From the NCBI GenBank assembly GCA_003864495.1, contig ML133436.1, positions 372,001-436,000 of the forward strand: a stretch of DNA of 64,000 nt, written 5' to 3'. This stretch comes from Nemopilema nomurai (lineage: Eukaryota; Cnidaria; Scyphozoa; Rhizostomeae; Rhizostomatidae). A model generated the notes under the pieces. It saw nothing but the letters and a program-made list of their open reading frames with translations. It was not told the DNA's origin and made no database searches. Of the stretch, positions 12,801-24,643 are shown piece by piece (position 1 is the first letter of the stretch; each line of letters begins with the position of its first letter). The translations under genes and the position numbers were made by a program.

Positions 12801-13597
12801 GCATGAAGCTGGCATAGTGTAAAACCGCCTAAATCTGATGTTGGCATATTTTTGCGTGTCTGTTTAAAATATTTACACCTGATAGCCATCTGTTCATTTG
12901 AAGTTTTGTTCGATAGGTCAATGCTCAGCATTTTATCTTTCAATTGCCAAGGTGCTTGTGAAAGAAGTTACCTGATACACCCATGCGGCTTATGTGACTG
13001 CAAGCTTACCTGCATAACAGAAGTATCAACTGCACTGTAAGTTTCTTTTTCTTCCTTTGCAGATGCAATATATATACGTTGCCTTATTTATTCGCGGCAC
13101 AATTCTTTCTTGAACGTTTTTCTTAAGATTTTCAGTTGATTTCTCAAATTAAAAATGGTGTCATACTTGGTTGAATTAACATTCAAAGACAGCTGAGGCT
13201 AACTTTTATTTCTATGTGATGCACGTTTCATTGCAATAGGTATGATCTGACACGTTTGCGGATTGCACAAATTGGAACTGCATTGCCAGAGCAGCTAGCA
13301 GTATAAGTTTAGTAGTATAAGACTAAAGAAAAATATTAAAAATTAAGCAATAAAGAATTATTGGTGAATTTTTAGGCAGATTAATTTTTTAAGGCTTCAA
13401 GTTGCGGTTAACGTTACTACAAACCTGATGACAGGACAATGCCAGTTATCAAGTGCGTGCATCAAGAGTGATTTGTTGCTTATTTCATTTTGAATGAAGA
13501 TGCAATTAAATGTACTTGATTAATGCTTAGAGAAACATCGCATTTACGTTATTCCTTATGGTGTTTTACTTGTAACTTGAAGACCAAGACAGAAGCA
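9827..13597. other. Intergenic stretch between FMO and globin genes
   Basis: No gene can be supported. A short direct duplication of 18 bases (taggccatttcaaacttt) is at 12521-12538 and 12539-12556. A TATA-like run (atatatata) near 13070 lies about 530 bases upstream of the globin ATG and could be a core promoter, but nothing confirms it. Short frames here have no domain and no coding signature. Confidence 0.45.
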
Positions 13598-14838
13598 ATG
13601 GAAGAGCAACTGTCTGAAAACCGAAGGAAGATGATAAAAGACTGCTGGAAGACGCTGCTGGATAAGAAAGATGGATTGGAAGCTGGGATGCTGATGTTCT
13701 CAAGGTATGTGCAATATCGATTATACATCATTCTGCTTGATAGGCTCAAACAGCAGTTCCTTATTGCAGCTCTGTTGCTCTATCAAAAAATGTCTTCTAT
13801 TTATCAATTTTGCACAATCTCGTATAATGCAGAGGACCAATAACATTCGGTATATTGTCAATAAGTTGTTCAAAAAGTTGTTCAGATGTATATTGGAAGC
13901 TAGGGAGAGAAATGTCTTGCATACAGATAGGTATGCTTCTGGTAAAGCCAAACACAACATCCCTTTGAAGAGAAACACGGGGAAAAGCTTTCTAAGCTAA
14001 ATTAGGAAAGCAATGAAATGATAGATGGATCAAACGTTTCAACATTTTTGAATAGAATAAGCAAACTTTGGCTTTAATTAAGTAAATGTTTCTTTTAGAC
14101 TGTTTGAATTGGAACCCGAACTTCAGAGCTACTTCAAGTTTGAGCTCAATGACCAAAGCCTCGAATTGAAGTTGCATGTTCGCGCCGTCATTGCAACGCT
14201 GGACAAATGCATAAAGAATCTGGACGACTGGAGCAATTTGGAGGAGGATTTCGAGCAACTTGGGATAATGCATGCAATGCTAAACGTGAAAAAGTCAAAG
14301 TTACAGGTATCGAAGGGGGGCAGTTAGTTTAAGAAATGCCGGTTTGGTTTTAAGAAGTAGCCATTTTTGACGAGGGGTAGGCTGGATAAATGTAGTATCA
14401 AGTAATGAAGAGAAGAAGGAGGGCTTAATAATGATATTAGCACGTTCTAGTGTACTTTTGTAAATGATTAAAAAGTTTTTTGTAGTGCAGATATATGCAC
14501 CAGGTATCGATAACAGTTAATGGTAATTTTGCAACACAAGTAAATTGATGTTGGTAATCATACATAAACTTCGAAGCACAAATAAACCACATTAAAAAGT
14601 GAATCATACATCGAAAGCATAATTAAAACATATAATAAGTAAATATACCTGTTAAAAGCTACCTTGCATGAATAATAGTGCTTATATAATTTAGCAATAC
14701 TTTTCCTAGGTATTGGCAAGCTGCTTTGATTGGATGATGGAGAAGTCACTTAATGAATATTTCACAGACGAGAGGAGGGAAGCTTGCACAATCTTTATAA
14801 AGATGGTGTCGGAAACAATGGGGAAAAATATGTACTGA
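13598..14838 (+). CDS. Neuroglobin-type globin
   Basis: Three exons, 13598-13704, 14099-14306 and 14710-14838, encode 147 residues. Globins bind haem and reversibly bind O2 or other small gases. The match is to the neuroglobin lineage. W17 lies in helix A, F34 occupies the B10 position, LFELEPELQSYF gives the B/C region with F48 as CD1, H62 in LHVRAV is distal HisE7 with V66 as E11, and H94 in LGIMH is proximal HisF8. The E7-F8 spacing of 32 residues equals that of human neuroglobin. The introns fall after FSR (B12.2) and between KLQ and VLA (G7.0), the two ancestral animal globin positions; the E11.0 intron of vertebrate neuroglobin genes is absent. The CD-D region is about eight residues shorter than in human neuroglobin, removing the segment that carries its regulatory disulfide. 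An in-frame upstream ATG at 13523 exists, but 13598 gives the normal globin N-terminus. No signal peptide is seen. Confidence 0.93.
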
Positions 14839-15165
14839 CTTTCACTGTCAGCGAGTTCTAAATTTAAAATTCTAAGTTTATATTTTTTAAGTCCTTAGTT
14901 TATATAAATTTCAAACAAAGAAATTCGCATAGTTTTTTGCGCGTTAAATAAGCTGTCTTGCTTCTAAACTAAAAATGTGTAAACATAAAATGTTGTTAGG
15001 ATAGGCCTTCAGACTATTTACGGTTTTATTCTGCCTTAAATTGTTTTCACAAGAGATTGCAAAATCGTCATTATAGGTAGGTACATTACATCCAGATCTA
15101 ATGTCCAATGTCAAATGCTATTATAGCTTTTTACTGTCATATTTTAGTAGTCTTTTACTTAAAGC

Positions 15166-15196
15166 AATAAAAATGTCATGAAATTTATTAAATAAA
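15166..15196 (+). terminator. Candidate polyadenylation signals of the globin gene
   Basis: Two AATAAA hexamers, 15166-15171 and 15191-15196, lie about 330-355 bases after the TGA at 14836-14838. Either could end the transcript. Confidence 0.45.
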
Positions 15197-17271
15197 GTTA
15201 GATATGCTTATGGGTCGATAGTAAAAGAAAGTTGTTCTTCCACAAGCAAAACACCACCCTTACTGATAAGATTGCAGCCCTCAAGATGCGAATTCTGTGA
15301 CCTTATGACCTTTGTGACCTTATTATGAACCTCTTTTATCTTAAGACTTCCACAATCCTTTGTCATTTTCTAGCAGAAACAGTCCATGTTAGTGCAATGG
15401 TTTTAGAGTCAAACGCCTAAATTAGAAAGTTCTGAAAAAAATCCCTTCATAATTACAATTTGGCATTATATCATTATATCAATAATAAAGTTTTAATCAT
15501 ATCATGTTGTATCGATAATGAGTATCCAACAAATTAGTTTTTCTCAGATACTATCTAAGAAATTGTATCTCTCGAACATACATTAATTGATTGTTTGCGC
15601 TTTTCAAATGGAATCTTAATGATAAGTTCTGTTATTGTACGGCTTTCAAACTAAGGTTCCCCTAGTTTTGATAGGTTCAAATACTGCTTTCTTCGTTTTG
15701 AGTCTTTTGATTCCTATGTTTTGGATTAAAAAAGTAAGCAGGGTAAGTAGATCCAGGGAAGAATAATCACTAACCACCGCTAAAAATAATTTAGCAATGA
15801 ATTCTTCAATTCTCTGAGTAAAGAATCGTTTACATTAAATCGAAACCTCCAAATTTTTGCTCCTTATCAGAGAAAACGATTTTGACTTATAGCCTGAAAC
15901 TTTGCTTCAAAAATTTAATATTTGATCAAGGACAAATATTACTTAGATAATAAAATTAGTGTTAGCGCTAATTTTGGTTATGATAGTTGCGATAGCTCCT
16001 AAGATTCTCTCATCTTTTGGTGATATTTTTCAATGCTCCTTTTCTCCAACTATGAAATGATTCGCCTTCTTTACAGAGATGCTTTGATAAAGTGATTCCA
16101 TTCAAATTATGCAAAAGCCTATCATTGTGCACTCAAGCTCATTTTCATTAAGCCACACACGAATAAGGTAAGTTTGCTAAACTTTTATTGTAGATAAATA
16201 AAGAATGAAAAGGAATCAAAATGGAGCCAGTTGTGATGCTTTTTAAAGTCGTATGCGACTTTTGACTTTCTATTGGCCTATGGATATGGCCTATGATCTA
16301 TGACCTATGACCTATAACTATGACCTCGAAGCCATGTATGGCCAATGGTGTCATGACAGTAAAAAGGGAGCCTCTTCACTACATGATTTTTTACGTTCGA
16401 ACCAGCACACTACTTTAGCACGCGCTTCTCTCATGTAGATTCAATTAACTGAACGCACATTGTACTACATAGATACTTCTCCATCGTTGCGAAAAGTAAG
16501 GCTATTGAAGGTTTTAATATTTTAATGTGGATTAAGCATTTTGTCTTAAAATAAATGATCAAGAGATTTTCAAGAAGACAATAAACTAGACTGCATTTGA
16601 CTGACATAGATACATAAGATTTGATGTTACACTTGTGCAGTAATTCTATAGAATTTTCCCAGAATTTCCCGGCACAGAGCTAAAAAGAGTTGGCAAAATG
16701 TGAGTGAAGACATGATGAAAAGAGCACGCAATGATGACCATTTGAAAAAGATCAATGTCAAGCCGAAAAGTAAGATCAGGATGACGATGACTTCTTTCTA
16801 CCAGCAAGCTTTGAAATTCTTCCATTCTTTGAAATTTCTTGACAACTTTACCATATAGTGTTATCAATTATAGTAAGTGAAGAGTTTATGTTTTGTTCAA
16901 TATTTTTAATTTCACTTTGTTGAATTTTCTGGCGAAGATACTAGGTACAAGATAAGCCTTTTTAAAACTGAAGTTCTTTCTTCTAGATTCAACAGAATCC
17001 AAATAAAATCTAAAAGAATTCTTACGGCCCGAACAAAATGCAATTTCAAACGATAAGAGCGGTAACAATTGAGCAGTGGATTTGCAAAAGCTAAACAATG
17101 TTGCAAAACATTTGATCCTCTGAAACTGGCCTATTAAAGCACGCCTTCACTGTACAACCCACATCGATGTTGGTATATCATTCCATTTTGCATCAAATAC
17201 AGACTTTGAATGAATTTATTTTGGCATAAAACTGTGTGCACGTCTGTCAATTATCCGTGGGTTTCTTTTAG

Positions 17272-17336
17272 GACACACGTGGGATGGAATCGCGTCGGCA
17301 AATGAGCTTCTTACGTTTGACGTATGGCACACAAAG
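17272..17336 (+). other. Exon-like island, possible unassigned exon
   Basis: A 65-base segment bounded by a good acceptor (tttcttttag) and a donor (gtatac). It is richer in CpG words than its surroundings and is open in two frames; one reads HTWDGIASANELLTFDVW. It cannot be linked in phase to any neighbouring exon and matches no family I know, so chance splice-like signals remain likely. Confidence 0.2.
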
Positions 17337-17468
17337 GTATACGTAAAGGTGGGTGTATTTGACTGGTCTTTTAATTAAATTCCCCCCGACAGCTATTTCT
17401 AATTGCTTAATGATTTGTAATTCATTTTTGTTATTGTAATCAGAGAGTCATCGGCAAAAGTATATCAG

Positions 17469-17486
17469 CATCATCATCATCATCAA
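17469..17486. repeat. (CAT)n microsatellite
   Basis: Five and a half CAT units. Read on the minus strand this is an ATG-type tail of the sort found at the 3' end of some non-LTR retroelements, but the adjoining 300 bases show no recognisable element. Confidence 0.6.
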
Positions 17487-20400
17487 CAATTCGATGTTTG
17501 TCGATGTCGAGTTAATTGATGAGGTCTACATCGTTTTGATCTCGAAATATTCTCGAAAATGCCACCAAAAGACCATTCGATGATTTCTCTTTTCGAAAGA
17601 TGAAGCACTTTGAATCGGTTTAGTTGTATCATGCCAGCAAAGTAGCATACTGCAAGATCTCGCTTGTTTTTGTCATGCTTTTCGTCTTAATTCCCAGTTG
17701 GACTGCATTTCTCAGTCAAACAGCCGGACTTTCACCACGGGCCTAATCTCTGCTCAGTCGCATCTTATCAAGGATTTTGACTTTTCTAAGCCACGGAAAG
17801 TAACATGTGTTTTAGAAAATAAGTTTAGTTATCAGTAAGTCGTTGGTCGAACCTTTGAGCTCTTTCCTATTCATTTTCGAATTTAGCCTGCTCTCTTCTC
17901 GAGTCGACTTCCTTCACTCTAGTCGTCAGCATTTTAAAACCAGGATATTTTATAATCAAATGTTTGATGTTTGTTTATATAATCTTTTAAATACTTCTCG
18001 ATGGATTCTCCATTAAACAGCTCCGAATAAGCAGTCTTTGTCCTGTAAGATGTTACGTATTGCTTTTTGCTTTATGTGGGGTCCCAAATCACTTCTTGTG
18101 TGATTAAATAAAGTTAAAGATTGTTAGACGTCGGTCAACAGTGCACTGCAAATCTTTAAACATTTTCATTCAGCAATCTTGTTAAGAAATGCAAAATGGT
18201 CGGTGCCAAAGGGCCAAAATCGAAGACTGAATAATCGGTATTAATGTTGTTATTGATGATCTTGTTCACTGCTTGCTTAATATTGCTAAAAATGTTATAT
18301 GAAGAAATACTTTTTCCGAAAAATGAAACGTTGCGAATCTGCGCCAAATTTATGATGGATTTTATCTCCTTTTTATTCACTTCCATTTGAAAATGATATT
18401 AGTTTTTGTTTTACGCAACCTGAACCTGAAATAAACCAGACATAAGAAATAAATGAAAGTGAAGTAAGTCAGATTTCTGATGTTCAGCTTGAGAATATCA
18501 AATTCTTTTAGTACAGAGGCTACGTTGTTCATAACAAACATTTCTTATTCACAAACCAAAATCGTTTCAATAAAACAGGCCGGCGTATTTTCCTTTTGTT
18601 TTCATTATGACATACAATGCCATTGCTTTTGCACCGGCTATTGCTATCTCCATGCAAAGGGGTCTTAAGCCATTTATAGCAGAATATTGGAACACTTCTG
18701 GACTAGCCTTGCGCCGCCAGACATCAAAGAGCATGTATGCCAAGGAACATTTTGAAGAAACTCGCCACTTCCTTCCCATCTAACTTCCATGCAGAATTTG
18801 CTGAATTTTTGGTAGTCATAAAACAGAGAAGATCTGATTAAGGATCAGCAGTCATGTAGAGAACGTTCCTGTAGCAGATCTTGTATGCATATTGGATTGA
18901 AATACAGCCTATTTAAGGAAATCATTATATTAATATTGTGAAAGATCTGGATTGAAATTTCAATATCATGCAATGGGTCTAAAATTTATAAAGACACCAA
19001 AAATTCAAAAATATTATTTTTGGCTCTGATTTTTAAGAAAAACCCACTATATAACAGTTCGTTTTTGCACAAATCAGCAAGGTTTGAAGATAAAAATTTG
19101 CTACAAAGCAATATTTGCTTCATCTTTAGGGGAAATGTCTTCTTCTTAAAACCTACGCACTTGCTAACTGGGCAGCTTTGGTCTTCTAATCCAAGTTGCA
19201 CGTCGAAGTTCCAAAATGAGGTCATCACAGAAATCTTTCTTCAGAGCCCTTTTGAACGACATTTCGCAAGCATCTAACTAAAAACATTTACGATGAGTTG
19301 ATCGGTAATTAGCTTTGATGTGGCCAGAAGAAAACAGGTTTACCAATAGTTTACTCTTGTTTTGGTTTTATTCACAACGTTCAGAGCCGAAGCTAGAACC
19401 TAGTGCACTGATAGGTATAGACCTGGTGCAGATGCGGCTGTATCTACGTCAAAGAAAAATTCAATTACGTAATTTTCTGCCCGGGTATATTCCTTAACAG
19501 TGCCATACTTTCTCCTAGCTTCGCGCTATGATGTCAAGAACCACACTTTCTTTCTGTACATCTCTAGCCATTTTCTGCGTAAATCAACTACTGAGCTAAG
19601 AAATAATTCATAAGATGACTGAAGTAGCATTAAGACAAATACGCACTGTATAAGGACTTTCCGCTTTCTAATGTCTCTAATCCCAAGATGGTGCTACGAC
19701 CAATCTTTAAACAATTGGATCACTTATTTGAAGCACTCCGAATCTTGGAAAATAGTTTGTTTCTTTAAAATCTTGTACCCACTCCAACATTTCTTATGTT
19801 CTCTAGATGGCATGCCACAAACCCCTCGCATTTAAAGCCTTTAGAAATTCGGAATGTAGTGTAAACACATTTCTTTTATCAACCTAGTCGTTTATTAATT
19901 TTGCATGATACGAGGACTCATTTTGTTACCGCGAGTATAAGTTGTATTCTTGATCATGAACTTGTTCATGATTTGAACAACCTATTTGATTTCATTAAGC
20001 TATGATTTGATTTACTTTTCGCGATTCCAACTTAGTTTAGTTAGTATGCATTAACTAAATACAAACTCTTTCGCAGAATTTTCACGTTAAACATATTTGT
20101 CCGTTCGTCAAGTTCACCGAACCTTTCTATTCTGTCAAAAACGCATATTCATCACTGACTAAAAGTAAAAGGACATGGGTATCCAGCAGTCGAGCTCAGA
20201 ATCAGTCCTTATGTAGTTTTATTTCAAACAGTTGGTTTTGTTTTGCACTGCTATCGCCTCGAACAAGGACCGCGTTCACTAGAACTATGATGTCGATAAA
20301 TTATTTACGAAATGCCTGCTGTTGGAGTATTCTGCAGTAATAATTAATGAGGTATTTCATTGTAAAATCCCAGCATTGTTTTGCATGTGAAAGCGCTAAA

Positions 20401-23400
20401 GAATCGCGTTGATTTTGCCAGCCCTCGAATACTGACTGAAGTTGACCGCTTTTGCCTTCGCTCAACCGATACGAGATTACATGGATGACTCGATAGCTTC
20501 TGCTTCGAGCCAAAACTTAGTTAGCCAAAACAGCTAGGTCTTTAATGATATAACAGAATAAATCTGCATCTGATAACATTTGTAAGGCTGCCATTTTCAA
20601 GTGTAAACATATAAAAAGCCGGGCTGGCATAAAATACACAAGAAGTTACATAACTTGTAATTGATTCCCTCCATGTATTATAGAGCCAGGTTTTTAATAT
20701 AAAATATGTCACTACTGTCGTATTTTCTAATAGGCAGAAAATAGCGCCATGTTCAAAGGTATGCTCATGATTATTCAGCGATTTCATTTATTTGCTATGA
20801 GTGCCCAAACCACATTTGCTGCAATTTGTACAAATGGCATCAAAATCGAATTTTAGCAGTATTGCCTTGTATTGCACTTTTATTGTTATTCTATCATTCT
20901 CGGTCACTAGCACTGATCCCAAGATTTGAACGAGGCAAAGCTAGTATGACCACATTTGGTACATAATTGCTCAGTTGGTACATCTGTAAGCTGCAATATA
21001 CTTCCGTTGTGACCGGTGGGTTCAACTGGAGACTTGGTGACAGCAAGGCTCCGCAGCCGCAGGGAATATTTCAAATTAATTGGTTATCAATATCGTCAAC
21101 TGTGTTATATGCCACTTTTCATCATCGAACTGTTCGAGTTCTAAGCAAAAGTCTTCTTCTGACGTACCTAGTTCCGGAAGAGCTGTAGACATCAAAGAGA
21201 ATTTATTGGCTACAGATCGCAATTTGATTAGAAGTCTCGCCAACGGTAACCTGGTGATGCCAATTGAGACGAAATTGCATTACTTGCGATTTCAAATCAC
21301 AAAATTCCCTTGCTCCCGCACCTTTTTCCGATTTCAAAATGACTTTAGCAATGATGGTAGCATCATTTAACTCTAGGTTCTGTAGAATGCCACAGAATGT
21401 CATTTGCTGATTCCTGTATCTATGAAGTGTTAACAATTTAGAAATAAGTTATGTTTGTTTCCAAAATAATGATTGCAATGAATTTGGCTTAATCACCTAA
21501 TTGCTCGATAACACAGTTTCCATTTAAATATCAAGAAGCAGCGTTTTCTGCAAACTTGCATTAATACGCGAGCATCAAGATTGAGTCACTTACAAAAGTA
21601 GGCTAAAGCACATTTTAACATGCTCTCGAACATTAGTTGATCTTTTGCCTTCTTTGCAGCCTCTACCAACTTTCTGCACATGTTGATAGTTTTTTTGATC
21701 GTCTATCAGTTATGCAACTCTGCTTACTAGTTTGAAATTTAATTTTTCTGCCAGTAGAATGACAAGTAAAAGATGTGTTTTGGAAAAATGGTTAGCTATA
21801 ATTGACACTAACAGACAGATTTTTAAGAAACGAGAGACTTCATTGGAGTTAACTTGAGACAGGTCTTTCTATCTTCTTTCTAAACTGAGTTGAATTGACA
21901 AAGCGATTTGTAGTGTTAAACTTTTCAAGGAAATCTAATTAAATAGACTAAAGTCTGTCTGAATTTTCTCGAATGAAATTCCGTTTATAGTGATGTAGAC
22001 TATAATATTTTGAATAGGTTTTTGTCAAGAAAGATTTCAAAACAAGTAGAGTGGAGATGCATTTCTGTTAGGAAGGGGATTGCTGTTAAATGATGAGCGA
22101 GCTTTTAAATAGGGTGAGGGATCTTCAAGGTAAAACAAAGTCGAAATTATGATCTTGCCATCCTTGGACGTCTGGTATCATATCCTGTTCTTGAACATTT
22201 TCAATGCCTTCTGCTTCAATGCTTGAATATTTAATAAGGTTGATTGCAGCTGAGTAAAACTTAAACCAAAGCAAGAAGTGGTATCTTCTTTTTGCATTTG
22301 CTTTCCTACCTGTTTGTATCAGTTGCCTTCGATATCATCTACATTACAAGAATTACTTCCCAAGAAAGCATGAAACTTTGTATTATTTCATCCTTTAAAA
22401 AGCATGTGTTTCTTCCGTTCAAGCATCACTCCAACAGAATTCCACGGCTGATTAGCAAGTGGCTGAACTTAATTTTGACTGGGATATTCACGATCTTATA
22501 GCCAGTTTTCAAATCAAAATTTCAAATAGCCTTGCAGTCAAACAAGAAAACGAAAAGATCTTTATTATTGTATGTTGCAACTTTTGCCAAAGAAACGCAA
22601 ACTTTGGTGCGATATTTTGTTTACGTTTCTTTAAACTGAATATCTGAGAACTTCTGCCCATAACCACTAATCCTTTGGTTTTTAACCGAAGTTCGACAGC
22701 TGGTGGCCAATCTCAAAATCTTTGCCATAGCACAAATTGCGGTGCGCTATCTTTCCAGAGCTCACCGCATAATTACAGACTACCAATTGCTTACAGTTCG
22801 ACTTGGGAAATATTTAACAACATATGAGAAGCATTGGTCTATTAGATAATTATTCATGAAAATGCTATAATATGCGACTCTGCTCTTTCCCAACCTTTTG
22901 TTTAGCCAAATCTGAGTTAGGGTTTTATGTTCTTTTGTGAAAATCACACCAACATTGCAAAGATCACTAAATCACGTTCCAAAGTGGAAAAGCGTCGTTT
23001 TGCGTCCAGTAAGAGTGAGTTAATCTTGCACTCCAAACGATCATTCCGTGATGCTCTGATTTTAAAGTAGCTCATAACTGCAAAATTGCTTGAGCTCAGC
23101 GTTCGTAAATCTCGTATGATTCACCGCTTGCATCAAACAGAAGCTTAAATGCGCAGCAAATAGAAAATTAAAGAGACAACATCATAATTGGGACTTTTTA
23201 ATGTATACATGATCAGCTCATTTTTGCATAGCCTTTTCAATTTACACTGTATAATGATTTTGCTTGGCAAAAGTTAATGCATCTAATTAATATGTAAACA
23301 CGTGGCTAGAATTCCGTTGAACAAGCCAACAGAGGTATATGGGACTAGAAATCGCATAGCCTACAATGAGACTGGTTGAATATTATTTCCAATTCTACTA

Positions 23401-24574
23401 GGGCAAATAAGCCAATTTTTAAAGTGTAGTTCGAAATGACACCAATCTTTACACCTCCTTCTTTCTTAACAACAGTGTAGAGTAGTGCACCTTAATCTCA
23501 GTGACTGTCAGAAATATTGCAGCTTTTTAACCTCTCTTCGCGGTCATGAAGGAAAGTGTATGTTCTGTTAAGATAATGCAGAGCTTTGGGTCAAAGAGTC
23601 AAGTTAATAGTTATACTGCAGTGAAAGGGTCTCTATTCATCTGATGCAAAAATTATGAAGAAGCACACTTGCAATTAGCTTCAAAGCAAAGATGTCCCAG
23701 TATTGCAGCTAATATGATATTGTAGCCTTCTAATACCCTTCTCGATTTTTCTTGCAATGCAAGTTGGGTCATAAGTCCATCGTTAAAAAGTTCTCCTTTA
23801 CCTTAGCCTGAACAATGAAGATAACTTGACCAAAGAAGAAGTAAGAAGAGGCAGACAAGGGCCTTTATTAGAATGCTGAATCTTTTTCTTCGGAAATATG
23901 TCACTTATTTACCTTGGTTTGATGAGCAGCATTTTCAGGTTTGTCAAACTATCATTTGTCCTTTACATGGTTCAAATGGTAAAGCAGATGCAAAAAATGA
24001 AATCAACTGGTACAGTTTAGAGACTTCAGGAATAATAGAACTGGTGCCAGACTGCCTAGAGGTGGTAAAAAGCATCAGAATCTGTCTTCAGTTTCAGATG
24101 ATAGGCCAATTAGTAGAAATATGAAAACATGCAATGGATTGCACTGCTTTCCATCTGTTACCTTGTAATCCGAAAACTTTACTTCATGGTTGTTCCTCTT
24201 CAATAATCAAAGTTTACACACCATTTAACACCAAATAGCTGAATTTAGAATAAGAGAAAAGCGAAATCATTTGTCAAATTAATGTTTATATATCTTATGC
24301 TTGTTTTACTTCGATGCTCTCATAGATGACGCCTCACAACTCTTCCATTATTCAGCCCAAAATGATCTTGCGATGCGATTAAAAGTTCGCGTCACCGCTT
24401 CGCTTAGATATCCATTATTCATGGCTAAGATTAATTTAGATGCATAGTGTTGATTAGTAATTGAATGTACACTTTTCATAATTGTTTGTTCTTATCAAAT
24501 ATTGAAAGTACGCAGGTATGCTTGCTGTCTGACATTTGGTCAGGCTTAAAATCCTTGTGCGTGTTTGTTTTCAG

Positions 24575-24643
24575 CGCTTTTCCGAGCCGTCCAGTTTACT
24601 TGACTCAAAAAAGCCTCCTGACATTATTCCTCAAGGTGCTTTC
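24575..24643 (+). other. Exon-like island, possible unassigned exon
   Basis: A 69-base segment with a good acceptor (gtttgttttcag) and a consensus donor (gtaagt). It is exactly 23 codons in one open frame (RFSEPSSLLDSKKPPDIIPQ...), with a second frame also open. It could be an alternative or untranslated exon of an unrecognised transcript, for instance one running into the HLH gene. There is no homology support. Confidence 0.22.

Noticed and set aside
13523..13597. Upstream in-frame ATG as the globin start
   Set aside because: It would add 25 residues with no globin or targeting character; the ATG at 13598 gives the usual globin N-terminus.
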